A stretch of DNA of 64,000 nucleotides, from NCBI GenBank assembly GCA_007745835.1, contig CP036424.1:4203968-4267967 (forward strand), in the 5' to 3' direction. Source of the stretch: Planctomycetes bacterium MalM25 (GTDB lineage Bacteria; Planctomycetota; Planctomycetia; Pirellulales; Lacipirellulaceae). Each line of letters begins with the position of its first letter. The first letter of the stretch is position 1. The notes beneath the pieces were generated by a model, which saw only the letters and a program-made list of their open reading frames with translations, was not told the origin of the DNA and made no database searches. Of this stretch, positions 9,263 through 16,658 are shown piece after piece. Made by a program: the position numbers and the translations under genes.

Positions 9263-9422
9263 TGGCATGCAGTGGCTTCGAGGGAAGGCCGCCGCGTCGT
9301 GTTGTTCGCTTGCGCCCACTCCGCTCCCGTTTCGCGATCCGGGTTTCCGCCTTAGCGGTATAGGCCCCGGTTCTGCGCACGGGGTGTCGCTGTCGGCGCG
9401 GCGAGTTGAGTAGGCACGCCCC

Positions 9423-10256
9423 ATGGCGTCAACCATCCACACCGGCCGTATCGGCACGCGCAGCGGCTTCACCCTGGTGGAGCTGCTGGTGGTGATCGCG
9501 ATCGTCGGCGTGCTCGTGGCGCTCTTGTTGCCCGCGGTGCAGGCGGCGCGTGAGTCGGCCCGCCGCTCCGCGTGCGAGAACCACCTGCGGCAGATCGGCT
9601 TGGCGTTGACGCTCTTCGCCGAGCACGACGCCGTGCTGCCCATCGGGTGCGTCGGTTGCGGCCAGTTCCCCGCCGGCAAGTTGACCGCCTGGAACACCCG
9701 GCTGCTGGCCCAGCTGGAGCATCCGGCGCTCGCCGACGCCTACGATTTTGATCTCGCCGCGTGGCACGACACCAACCGGGTGCTGGCCACGCGGGTGCCC
9801 GAGTTCCTCTGCCCGAGCGAACCGCTCGAACGCCTCGAGGAGCCCTCGGGCTACTGGCGTGGCTGCGCCTACACCGACTACGGCGGCCTGTTCGGCGTGG
9901 AGGGCGTCGCCGCGGGCGACGAGGGATCGATCCGCGAGAACCGGCTCGGCGTGCTCGTCTACGACACCCCGGTCCGCCTGGCGGAGATCACCGACGGACT
10001 CACACACACGCTCGCCGTCGCGGAGACGCTCGAGCGCCGCGTGTCGGAGGTCGTGTGGACCAACGGCCACAACGTCTTCGCCCAAGAGGCGTCCGCCCCG
10101 GTGAACGGCGCTTCCATCACCGGCGGCGACCTCGGCGGGCCGCACCCGGGCGGCGCGCTCGCCGTGCGTTGCGACGCGGGCGTGGAGTTCCTCGCCAATG
10201 AAACGGACCAGGCGGTCCTCGTCGCGTGGCTCACCCGGGCGGGAGGCGAGCCATGA
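9423..10256 (+). CDS. DUF1559 pseudopilin-like protein, first gene of the B12-riboswitch operon
   Basis: 277 residues. The N-terminus has a class III prepilin signal: a basic leader ending in Gly, then FTLVELLVVIAIVGVLVALL and the typical AVQAARESARRSACENHLRQIGLAL of planctomycete DUF1559 proteins. These are thought to be processed by prepilin peptidase and to sit at the cell envelope. The C-terminal signature of the family, H-X9-DG, is altered: H then nine residues then DAG (HPGGALAVRCDAG), after which the protein ends with a short tail. It is preceded by the cobalamin riboswitch, and its stop overlaps the next start as ATGA. A role in B12 acquisition follows only from this context. Confidence 0.9.
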   Translation: MASTIHTGRIGTRSGFTLVELLVVIAIVGVLVALLLPAVQAARESARRSACENHLRQIGLALTLFAEHDAVLPIGCVGCGQFPAGKLTAWNTRLLAQLEHPALADAYDFDLAAWHDTNRVLATRVPEFLCPSEPLERLEEPSGYWRGCAYTDYGGLFGVEGVAAGDEGSIRENRLGVLVYDTPVRLAEITDGLTHTLAVAETLERRVSEVVWTNGHNVFAQEASAPVNGASITGGDLGGPHPGGALAVRCDAGVEFLANETDQAVLVAWLTRAGGEP

Positions 10257-11152
10257 GAGCCCTCACGCTGCTGCTGATCGCCGCGGCGCCCCTCGCTGCG
10301 CGGGCCCAAGCGCCGGCCGCGATCGACTTCTGGGTCGGCGAGGGCGCCCAATCGGCGACGCTCACCATCGATTGGGACGAAGCCGTCGATGCGGGCCCCG
10401 CCCTCGCCTGGGGCTACCGCTGGGACGGCCAAGCCACCGCCGAGCAGATGCTCCGCGACGTGCTCGCCAACGACCTGCGCCTCTTCGCCAAGCTCAGCAC
10501 GATTGGACCAACCGGGGTGGCGGTCTACGGCTTCGGCTACGACCGCAACGGGGACGCCGCGTTCGCGCTCGATGACGCCACCTCGTTCGACGCGTCGGGC
10601 GTCGCCCTCTCGGGACCGGCGGACGGCGCCTCGGCGATCGATCCCGAAGACACCTACGCCGAAGGCTGGGCCTTCGACGGCTTCTGGCACAACACGATCT
10701 TCGGCGCCGGCGACGGTTGGGTCTCGGCTCCAACGGGCATCGCGGACCGGGTGTTGGCCGACGGCGACCACGAGGGGTGGGTCTACGCCCCGTACCGCAC
10801 TCCCGATGGCTCACCGCGCACGCTCGAGGAGCTGCTCCTCACGGAGCCGGAAGAGCCGATCTCCGCCCCCGCGCCGCACCTGCCGGGCGACCACAACGGC
10901 GACGGCCGGATCGACGCCGCGGACTACACCCTCTGGCGTGACACGCACGCGCAGACGGTCGATGTCGCCGGCGCGGGCGCCGACGCGGACCTCTCTTTCG
11001 TGATCGACGCGGCCGACAACACCCTCTGGCGCAACGCCTACGGCCAAACCACGGCTCCTTCGCTCGGCATCCCGGAGCCCGCCTCGATTCACTCGCTGAT
11101 CGCTATCACCTTCCTTTGGATTTTTGGATTCACCACCAGAAGAGCCTCATGA
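10253..11152 (+). CDS. Exported surface protein with dockerin-like repeats and PEP-CTERM anchor (B12 operon)
   Basis: 299 residues, started by the ATG overlapping the previous stop. A signal peptide (to about A18, AARAQA) precedes a domain of about 180 residues with IDFWVGEGAQSATLTIDW and WGYRWDGQATAEQMLRDVL. I recall sequences of this kind in cobalamin loci of Bacteroidetes, but have not checked this. Then come two dockerin-like calcium-binding repeats, GDHNGDGRIDAADYTLWRD and a degenerate second copy ending DAADNTLWRNAYGQ, followed by IPEP, a hydrophobic helix and a basic tail (PEP-CTERM sorting signal). The protein should be anchored at the outer cell surface by the exosortase system. Possible corrinoid-binding role; inference. 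Confidence 0.85.
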   Translation: MRALTLLLIAAAPLAARAQAPAAIDFWVGEGAQSATLTIDWDEAVDAGPALAWGYRWDGQATAEQMLRDVLANDLRLFAKLSTIGPTGVAVYGFGYDRNGDAAFALDDATSFDASGVALSGPADGASAIDPEDTYAEGWAFDGFWHNTIFGAGDGWVSAPTGIADRVLADGDHEGWVYAPYRTPDGSPRTLEELLLTEPEEPISAPAPHLPGDHNGDGRIDAADYTLWRDTHAQTVDVAGAGADADLSFVIDAADNTLWRNAYGQTTAPSLGIPEPASIHSLIAITFLWIFGFTTRRAS

Positions 11153-11979
11153 CCGTGATCCTTCCCTTCTTCGCCTTGCTGAGCCTTGTGCTGCTCGCTC
11201 CCACGACGATGGCCGCCGACCCGTGGGCGGACCGAGTCGTCGAGTACACCCCCGGAACCGGGATTCCCCAGGTGTTTGGCAGCGACCCCCCGCTGTTCTA
11301 CGACCTCGACACCGCCTCGCTCGGCGAGCCGGCCCGCACGAGCGGCGGCGCCGTTGTCTCTCCCTACAGCAGCCCGTTCGCGCGGGAGGACATCGTGTCG
11401 ATCGGCGAGGGGGGGAGCCTCACCGTGGCGTTCGACGAGCCGGTCGAAGACGCCCCGGGCAACCCGTTCGGCATCGACCTGCTGGTCTTCGGCAACGCGT
11501 TCTACACCTTGAGCGGCGGCTGGCCCTTCGCCGACGACGCGACCGTCACCGGCGCGAGCATCGAGGGGGGCGTCGTCGAGCTGAGCGATGACGGGGTGAG
11601 CTGGGTCGAGGTGACCGGCCTCGACGCCGACGGCCTCTACCCAACGAACGGCTACGCCGACGCGAGCGGATTCTTCCCGGCCGCGCCGGGCGGCGTGCTG
11701 AGCGACTTCACGCTGCCGGTCGATCCCTCGTACAACCCGATCGGCGACACCTCGGCCGAGGTCTACGCCGCCTACGCCGGCTCGGGCGGCGGCGCCGGGA
11801 TCGACGTCGGCGCCTACGGCCTCGATTCGGTCAGCTACGTCCGGGTCACGAATCCGATCGGTTCGGGGGCAGTCCCCGAGATCGACGCCTTCGCCGATGT
11901 CCGCTCGGTCCCCGAGCCGACAGCGCTCGCCTTGCTAGCGATTGGCTCCCTCGCCGCTATCCGTCGGGGCCAGCGTTGA
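11149..11979 (+). CDS. PEP-CTERM surface protein resembling cell-surface proteins of B12 loci
   Basis: 276 residues. The ATG at 11149 overlaps the previous stop (ATGA) and begins a clear signal peptide ending near TMAADP. The mature domain contains DIVSIGEGGSLTVAFDEPV and IDLLVFGNAFYTL followed by VELSDDGVSWVEVTG. This layout (glycine-rich SIG.GGS.T..F..P, then FGNAF, then VS.DG..W) is what I remember of a 'cell surface protein' family in Bacteroidetes cobalamin loci, so ligand capture at the surface is plausible. The C-terminus is VPEPTALALLAIGSLAA plus a basic tail, a PEP-CTERM anchor. No dockerin repeat is present. The family assignment needs a profile search. Confidence 0.85.
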   Translation: MTVILPFFALLSLVLLAPTTMAADPWADRVVEYTPGTGIPQVFGSDPPLFYDLDTASLGEPARTSGGAVVSPYSSPFAREDIVSIGEGGSLTVAFDEPVEDAPGNPFGIDLLVFGNAFYTLSGGWPFADDATVTGASIEGGVVELSDDGVSWVEVTGLDADGLYPTNGYADASGFFPAAPGGVLSDFTLPVDPSYNPIGDTSAEVYAAYAGSGGGAGIDVGAYGLDSVSYVRVTNPIGSGAVPEIDAFADVRSVPEPTALALLAIGSLAAIRRGQR

Positions 11980-12179
11980 GCGATACGCACGACCCCAACG
12001 CCCCCCAACCGGGGCGCGACTACTACTCGGAGCAGGGACGTGTCGTCTTCACGGCGGCGTTCCTGCTCCGGCGTGGGTGGTGCTGTGGGAACGGCTGCCG
12101 GCACTGCCCGTATAACGAGTTGGGAGAGCCGGAAGCGTCAGCGCCCGGAGTGCTGAGCGAGGGCTCTCAACGAGACTAA
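11976..12179 (+). CDS. DUF5522 small cysteine-rich protein
   Basis: 67 residues, starting with TTG at 11976 whose last bases form the previous stop (TTGA overlap). The core is GRDYYSEQGRVVFTAAFLLRRG followed by WCCGNGCRHCPYN. This is the DUF5522 signature, with four cysteines clustered within nine residues, suited to binding a metal or iron-sulfur cluster. The protein is cytosolic (no signal). Its function is not known to me. It is translationally coupled to the B12-regulated surface proteins and sits 5 nt before a methyltransferase gene. Confidence 0.85.
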   Translation: MSDTHDPNAPQPGRDYYSEQGRVVFTAAFLLRRGWCCGNGCRHCPYNELGEPEASAPGVLSEGSQRD

Positions 12180-12184
12180 GGCAG

Positions 12185-12979
12185 ATGGAGATCGACCCCC
12201 GACGACTCGCCGTCGAACGCAACCGGCAGGCCTGGAACGAGCTGGCCGAGCGGGGCGCCGCGCTCGCCCAGCCGGCGGGCGAGGCCGAGTTCGCTGACCC
12301 GCTCGCCGCGATCGACCCGGCCGGCTGGCTCCGCCGCGGGCTGGGCGGATCGGTTGCCGGCAAGCGTGTCCTCTGCCTCGCCGCAGGAGGGGGTCGCCAG
12401 GGCCCGCTGCACGCGGCGGCCGGCATGGAGGTGACGGTCGTCGATCTGAGCGACGCCATGCTCCAGCGAGACCGCCAGGTCGCGGCCGCTCGCGGCTTGA
12501 GCTTGCGCGTCGTGCAAACGTCGATGGACGACCTCTCGGCGCTGCGTGACGGCGAGTTCGACGCGGTCGTGCAGCCGGTGAGCACGTGCTACGTGCCCGA
12601 ACTGGTGCCGGTTTACGCCGCGGTCGCGCGGGTGCTACGTCCCGGGGGCGTGTACGTCAGCCAGCACAAGACGCCGACCAGCCTGCAGGCTTCGGCCCGG
12701 GTCGGGACGACCGGGCTCGCCCTGGAGACGCCGTACTACCTCGACAAGCCGCTCCCCCCCGCCGAGCCGTGCCGCACGCGCGAGCCGGGGACGCTCGAGT
12801 TCTTGCACCGCTGGGAAGAGCTGATCGGTGGGCTGTGCCGCGCGGGCTTCGTCGTCGAGGACCTCAGCGAACCCTCCCACGCAAACGAACCGGGCGACCA
12901 CGGCCGGCGGAGCCAGTACGTGGCGCCGTACGTGCGAATCCTAGCGCGCCGAGTAAGCCCCGAAGGGGCGGCTCGATGA
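12185..12979 (+). CDS. Class I SAM-dependent methyltransferase, last gene of the B12-riboswitch operon
   Basis: 264 residues. Motif I is VLCLAAGGGRQGPL (about 62-75), followed by the acidic strand VTVVDLS and the post-motif VLRPGGVYVSQHK. It is a small-molecule type methyltransferase; the substrate cannot be read. The start lies 5 nt after the DUF5522 stop, so it belongs to the same transcript. The last residues (about VSPEGAAR) and the stop TGA (12977-12979) are encoded inside the left arm of a palindromic repeat element, so the original C-terminus was probably altered by insertion of that element. Confidence 0.85.
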   Translation: MEIDPRRLAVERNRQAWNELAERGAALAQPAGEAEFADPLAAIDPAGWLRRGLGGSVAGKRVLCLAAGGGRQGPLHAAAGMEVTVVDLSDAMLQRDRQVAAARGLSLRVVQTSMDDLSALRDGEFDAVVQPVSTCYVPELVPVYAAVARVLRPGGVYVSQHKTPTSLQASARVGTTGLALETPYYLDKPLPPAEPCRTREPGTLEFLHRWEELIGGLCRAGFVVEDLSEPSHANEPGDHGRRSQYVAPYVRILARRVSPEGAAR

Positions 12980-13115
12980 AAGCCCAGGGCATCGCCCTGG
13001 GTGAGCTTGGCGCAACCAGACAACGAGCCCTGAAGGGGCGCAGTATCCTGGACGCCCTTTCAGGGCTCTCTCGAATAACCTGCCCTAGGCTTTCATCGAG
13101 CCGCCCCTTCGGGGC
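12957..13115. repeat. Palindromic element with perfect 28-bp terminal inverted repeats
   Basis: Positions 12957-12984 and 13088-13115 are exact reverse complements over 28 bp (core GGGGCGGCTCGATGAAAGCC). The 103-nt interior holds two further hairpins: CCCAGGGCATCGCCCTGGG (about 12983-13001) and GAGCCCTGAAGGGGCG... pairing with CGCCCTTTCAGGGCTC (about 13025-13069). It shares words with the element at 3198-3376. The left arm supplies the stop codon of the upstream gene, and the stop of the convergent membrane-protein gene begins at the base after the right arm. It may act as a bidirectional transcription end, though no U-run is present. No transposase is nearby. Confidence 0.9.
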
Positions 13116-13952
13116 TCAGGCGCGCAGGTCGATCGACGCGGGTAGCTCCTCGATCGGTTCGCGAGTCGGGCCCGGCTCCGGAGCGGGGCCGCGATCGCCG
13201 GCGAGGTAGAGCCACACTCCCAAGAACGTGGCGTAGGTCGTGCAATACAAGGCAAGACTATCCCCTGTAAGAGACCTTGCCAGGAGCAGGCAGGTACAAG
13301 GCACAACGAGTAACCAATGCACACGCCAAGAGGGTGAACTGACGCTTAACCAGAGGGTCAGCATCACGGTAAGCGGCAGGCAGTTCAGCAGGATCGGCAA
13401 GAGGCTTATAGCCAGGGGACCAGATAACTGCTCCCACGCGCCGTACCCACCAAAGCTTAGCAGCGTCGCCAAGATGAGCGTTATCCACAGCAAGGTGCTT
13501 ATCTGGGTGCGCACCCTGGCTTGTATCCCATCGGACCGACGCCAACGAGCGACTGCCCCTCGGACGAATCCGGCGGTGATCAGATCGACCGCAAGCATCA
13601 GCAGAATGACCGAGTAGTAAAATGGACGAGGGTCAAAGTTGTAGAAAAACTCCGGCGTCCCCTGCGGATACGCTGGATGAACTGGGTATCCCATCGTGAA
13701 TTGCAACGATAAGAGGACGAGAGCCAACGCCGTGAAGAGACGCGCCGGCAATCCGCGTGCTTGATGCGTAACCCATATGGCCAGCAGTCCGATCTGGCCT
13801 CCGAGCAAACCGCCAAAGAAGTGGCTGTCCTCGACTCCTGAACGGAACAGCATCGCCAAGTCCACCGCCAGCGTCGCCGCCAGCAAGAACGGCAGCAGCG
13901 GCCGCCGGCGTAGCCGGCGACGCCACAGGCGGCGGTAGCGAGTGGGGAGCAT
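13116..13952 (-). CDS. Multi-pass membrane protein, tandem paralogue 1
   Basis: 278 residues from the ATG at 13952, which begins MLPTRYRRLWRRRLRRRPLL. The same start block opens the next gene (MLPEAHRRLWRRRLRRRPLL), which supports both starts and shows a tandem duplication. After the Arg-rich N-terminus come about seven to eight hydrophobic segments with few charged residues. No enzyme motif was recognised. The stop codon touches the right arm of the 28-bp inverted-repeat element. The 84-nt gap to the paralogue suggests co-transcription. Function unknown; an integral inner-membrane protein. Confidence 0.75.
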   Translation of the reverse strand: MLPTRYRRLWRRRLRRRPLLPFLLAATLAVDLAMLFRSGVEDSHFFGGLLGGQIGLLAIWVTHQARGLPARLFTALALVLLSLQFTMGYPVHPAYPQGTPEFFYNFDPRPFYYSVILLMLAVDLITAGFVRGAVARWRRSDGIQARVRTQISTLLWITLILATLLSFGGYGAWEQLSGPLAISLLPILLNCLPLTVMLTLWLSVSSPSWRVHWLLVVPCTCLLLARSLTGDSLALYCTTYATFLGVWLYLAGDRGPAPEPGPTREPIEELPASIDLRA

Positions 13953-14036
13953 GCGGAGTGGGGACCGGCGAGCCAAGCGGACTTCGGACAAGTCTACCCC
14001 GCTTCTCTCGTCCGGGTGGCGGGACGGTCTCGCGGG

Positions 14037-14858
14037 TTATGCCGGCGGCACGGCCCGACGCCGCACGCGCAGGCCGACCAGCCACGCCAGTGAGGCGGCG
14101 CCCACGCCGGCGAAGAAGGTCGCTGCGAAGAGCAAGTCAGCTGATCCTTCCAGGAAGATCAGCAGGAACGTCGCGACAACCACAGCGCCGATCGCAACGC
14201 CGCAAACCGTGGCGTGCTTGGCGGCTTGCCGAGCCGCTCTCGCAGTCACGGTCACGACCGTCGCGGTCAGCAACACGATCACTCGGACCTCCTCATCGAA
14301 GAGCATCTCCGCCACTTCAAAGAAGTCGGCTGTGCTCACCGCCGCCGTCAGCACCGCGACAAGCGAGGTCACCCCGAGCAGGGTCGAGATGTTCCAGCGA
14401 CCCCCGCGCCACAGGCTCGGCGTAATCGTTGGCCGGCGTGGGTGGATGACGAGCGACATCCCTTCGGGCAGTTCACGGAAATCGAGTTGCATCCGCTCGG
14501 CCACGATCCCCAACAGGGCCACAACAGCCCCTGCCGCGGTCACCCCCACGCACCAAGCGATCGAAGAGCTGACGCCTAGCTGGCTGAGGACAGGAACAAA
14601 GAGGATTCCAAGCAAGCAATCCGCCACCAAGATCGCAAGCAGACGCCCCAAGAGGCCTGATCGGCTCGACACCCCCCATACCGACAGGAGGCACATCTGG
14701 GCGAGGATGGCGCCGATCGCGAACGAATACTCCCAGTCGTTGTAGAACGCCACAAAACAAAGCGCGTCGAAGACTGCCGTGCCGATCAGCAGCCAAGGCA
14801 GCAGCGGCCGGCGTCGGAGCCGGCGGCGCCACAGGCGGCGGTGAGCCTCGGGAAGCAT
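14037..14858 (-). CDS. Multi-pass membrane protein, tandem paralogue 2
   Basis: 273 residues from the ATG at 14858. It shares the Arg-rich start LWRRRLRRRPLLP with the downstream gene and a similar series of hydrophobic segments; similarity beyond the first 30 residues is weak by eye, so the copies have diverged. Several helices carry pairs of small residues, and a soluble stretch (MQLDFRELPEGMSLVIHPRR) lies mid-protein. No catalytic motif was seen. It is divergent from the shikimate dehydrogenase-like gene with about 100 nt between starts. Confidence 0.75.
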   Translation of the reverse strand: MLPEAHRRLWRRRLRRRPLLPWLLIGTAVFDALCFVAFYNDWEYSFAIGAILAQMCLLSVWGVSSRSGLLGRLLAILVADCLLGILFVPVLSQLGVSSSIAWCVGVTAAGAVVALLGIVAERMQLDFRELPEGMSLVIHPRRPTITPSLWRGGRWNISTLLGVTSLVAVLTAAVSTADFFEVAEMLFDEEVRVIVLLTATVVTVTARAARQAAKHATVCGVAIGAVVVATFLLIFLEGSADLLFAATFFAGVGAASLAWLVGLRVRRRAVPPA

Positions 14859-14960
14859 CGGAGGAAGATACCGTTCTCGGGGGCGTGTTGCGACCCGGAA
14901 CCCGGCAGGCGACAATGCGGGTTCGCCCGTCCGCCGCCCGCCGCCCTACGCCGACCTCCC

Positions 14961-15830
14961 TTGTCGAACCTCCTCGAAAAGTGCTGCCTCGTCGGCGACG
15001 CGGTCGGGGGTGACCCGACCCACTTCATGATCGAGGCCGCGCTGGCCGATCTGGGGCTCGATTGGCGGTTCCTCTCGTTCCAGACCGCCGAGGACCGGCT
15101 CGCCGAGGCGCTCGCGGGGCTCGACGCCCTCGGCTTGGTCGGCGTGCGGCTCCGCGGACCCTTCGCGGACAAGCCAGCGGGGATCGAGACGCTCACCAGC
15201 CGGGCGAAGCGGACAGGACGCCTCACGCACCTGACGCGTCACGAGGAGCGACTCCAAGGGGACGACGCCACCGGGCCGGCGCTCATCGAGGCGCTCGCCG
15301 AGGTCGGTGAGCCCGAGGGCAAGCGGGTCGTCGTCCTGGGGGCCGGTGGCGCAGCGCCCTCGCTTGTCGATGTGCTGGTCGAGTGCGGCGCCGCGTCGGT
15401 CGCGGTCGCGGACGCCTCGGCCGACCGGGCGGCGGCCGTCGTCCTCACCGCGCAAACCAACCCGAGCGACGCCGCGCCGAGCGACGCGCTCGCCACGGAG
15501 ACACGCACCCTCACGTGGGAGGGCGACTGGATCGAGCTTCCCGAGGGGACCGACTGGATCATCTCGACCGCTTCGTGGCCCAAAGAAGAGAACGAACGCG
15601 TCGCCGCCACCCTTGCGCCCGAGCTGCACGCGGGCCAGGCGGTGATCGACCTTGCAATCGGCTCGAACCGCTCGCCGCTGCAACTCGCCGCGCTCAGCCG
15701 CGACGCTACGCTGATTGACGGCCTGCCGATCCTCCTCGCCGAGACCGCGCTGGCCGTCGAGGCGTGGACCAACCTCGAAGTCGATCGGGCCGTGCTCCGC
15801 GACGCGGCCGAAGAGTTTCTGGGGGTCTAA
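14961..15830 (+). CDS. Divergent shikimate dehydrogenase (AroE-like)
   Basis: 289 residues from a TTG start, the length expected of AroE. The N-terminus VGDAVGGDPTHFMIEAAL aligns with the VG.PV.HS.SP.MHN.A region but lacks the shikimate-binding Ser-x-Ser. GVRLRGPFADK stands where GLNVTxPxK is expected and keeps the catalytic Lys; LQGDDATGPALIEAL keeps the Asp of NTDxxG; VVVLGAGGAAPSLVDVL is the NADP(H) loop. The fold is therefore AroE, with NADP-linked reduction of 3-dehydroshikimate as the family reaction, but the altered pocket could mean another substrate. No convincing ribosome-binding site precedes the TTG, so the start is uncertain by a few codons. Confidence 0.75.
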   Translation: MSNLLEKCCLVGDAVGGDPTHFMIEAALADLGLDWRFLSFQTAEDRLAEALAGLDALGLVGVRLRGPFADKPAGIETLTSRAKRTGRLTHLTRHEERLQGDDATGPALIEALAEVGEPEGKRVVVLGAGGAAPSLVDVLVECGAASVAVADASADRAAAVVLTAQTNPSDAAPSDALATETRTLTWEGDWIELPEGTDWIISTASWPKEENERVAATLAPELHAGQAVIDLAIGSNRSPLQLAALSRDATLIDGLPILLAETALAVEAWTNLEVDRAVLRDAAEEFLGV

Positions 15831-15858
15831 GCGAGTTCACTCAAAGAGACAGCTGAGA

Positions 15859-15972
15859 TCCCCCTCCCTTCTAGGCAGGGGTTAGGGGAGGGTGAGACCG
15901 TCGCGCTACGACGACTTCTCTTCTCCTGAACACAACAACCCTCCCCTAGCCCCTCCCTGAAAGGGAGGGGGA
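15859..15972. repeat. Imperfect inverted repeat, CCCCTCCCTGAAAGGGAGGGG family
   Basis: The arms are 15859-15892 (TCCCCCTCCCTTCTAGGCAG, then GGGTTAGGGGAGGG) and 15939-15972 (CCCTCCCCTAGCCCCTCCCT, then GAAAGGGAGGGGGA). They pair imperfectly over 34 nt around a 46-nt loop, and each arm can also fold on itself. The element lies between the AroE-like gene and bioD, both on the plus strand, about 20 nt before the bioD start. Copies or parts of the same word occur at 40531-40624 and 63004-63025. Confidence 0.85.
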
Positions 15973-15992
15973 CACAAGGCTCTCTACTCGAT

Positions 15993-16652
15993 TTGTCTGG
16001 ACTCTTCATCACCGGGACCGGCACCGAGGTCGGCAAGACGCACGTCGCGGCCCTGATCGCCAGGCAGTTGGTCGCCGAGGGTGTGCGGGTCGGCGTCTAC
16101 AAGCCGGCGGCGAGCGGCTGCCGGCGGATCGATGACGAGCTGGTCGCGGACGACGCAGTCGCTCTCTGGGAGGCGGCGGGCCGACCGCTCACGCTCGAGG
16201 CGGTCTGTCCACAGCGCTTCGAGGCGCCCCTAGCACCGAACGTCGCCGCCCGTGAAGCGGGCATGCGTGTCGACGCCGAGCTGCTCCGCGGGGGACTCGA
16301 ACCGTGGCGTGATTTCGAGTTCGTGCTGGTCGAGGGCGCCGGCGGCCTGATGTCGCCCCTGTCGGACGCCGACTACAACGCCGACCTGGCGCGCGACCTC
16401 GACCTGCCGCTGGTCATCGTGGCCGCGAACCGCCTGGGCGTGATCAACGACACGCTGCAGACCGTCATCACCGCGGGGGCGCGAAGCCTGCCGGTCGCCG
16501 GCGTCGTCTTAAACGACGTAACGCCAACCGCTGATGAAAGCCGCGATACCAACGCCGGCGAGCTGAAGCAACGCCTGAGCGCACCTCTGGTTGGCCGTCT
16601 CTCCTTCGGAGGCGACTTCGACGGCGGCGTCGCTTGGCGCGATCTCGCGTGA
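15993..16652 (+). CDS. bioD: Dethiobiotin synthetase
   Basis: 219 residues, start TTG at 15993 read as SGLFITGTGTEVGKTHV. The Walker A-like loop GTGTEVGKT (8-16) is diagnostic of BioD, as are YKPAASG (catalytic Lys) and VEGAGGLMSPL. The enzyme closes the ureido ring of dethiobiotin from diaminopelargonic acid, CO2 and ATP in biotin synthesis, in the cytosol. No other bio gene is in the window, so the pathway is split or the remaining genes are elsewhere. The hairpin element 20 nt upstream may interfere with, or provide, expression signals. Confidence 0.92.
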   Translation: MSGLFITGTGTEVGKTHVAALIARQLVAEGVRVGVYKPAASGCRRIDDELVADDAVALWEAAGRPLTLEAVCPQRFEAPLAPNVAAREAGMRVDAELLRGGLEPWRDFEFVLVEGAGGLMSPLSDADYNADLARDLDLPLVIVAANRLGVINDTLQTVITAGARSLPVAGVVLNDVTPTADESRDTNAGELKQRLSAPLVGRLSFGGDFDGGVAWRDLA

Positions 16653-16658
16653 GCCGCC

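Noticed and set aside
9046-9422. Short coding frames across the riboswitch (for example 9080-9355)
   Set aside because: They coincide with conserved RNA boxes, so the conservation is at RNA level.
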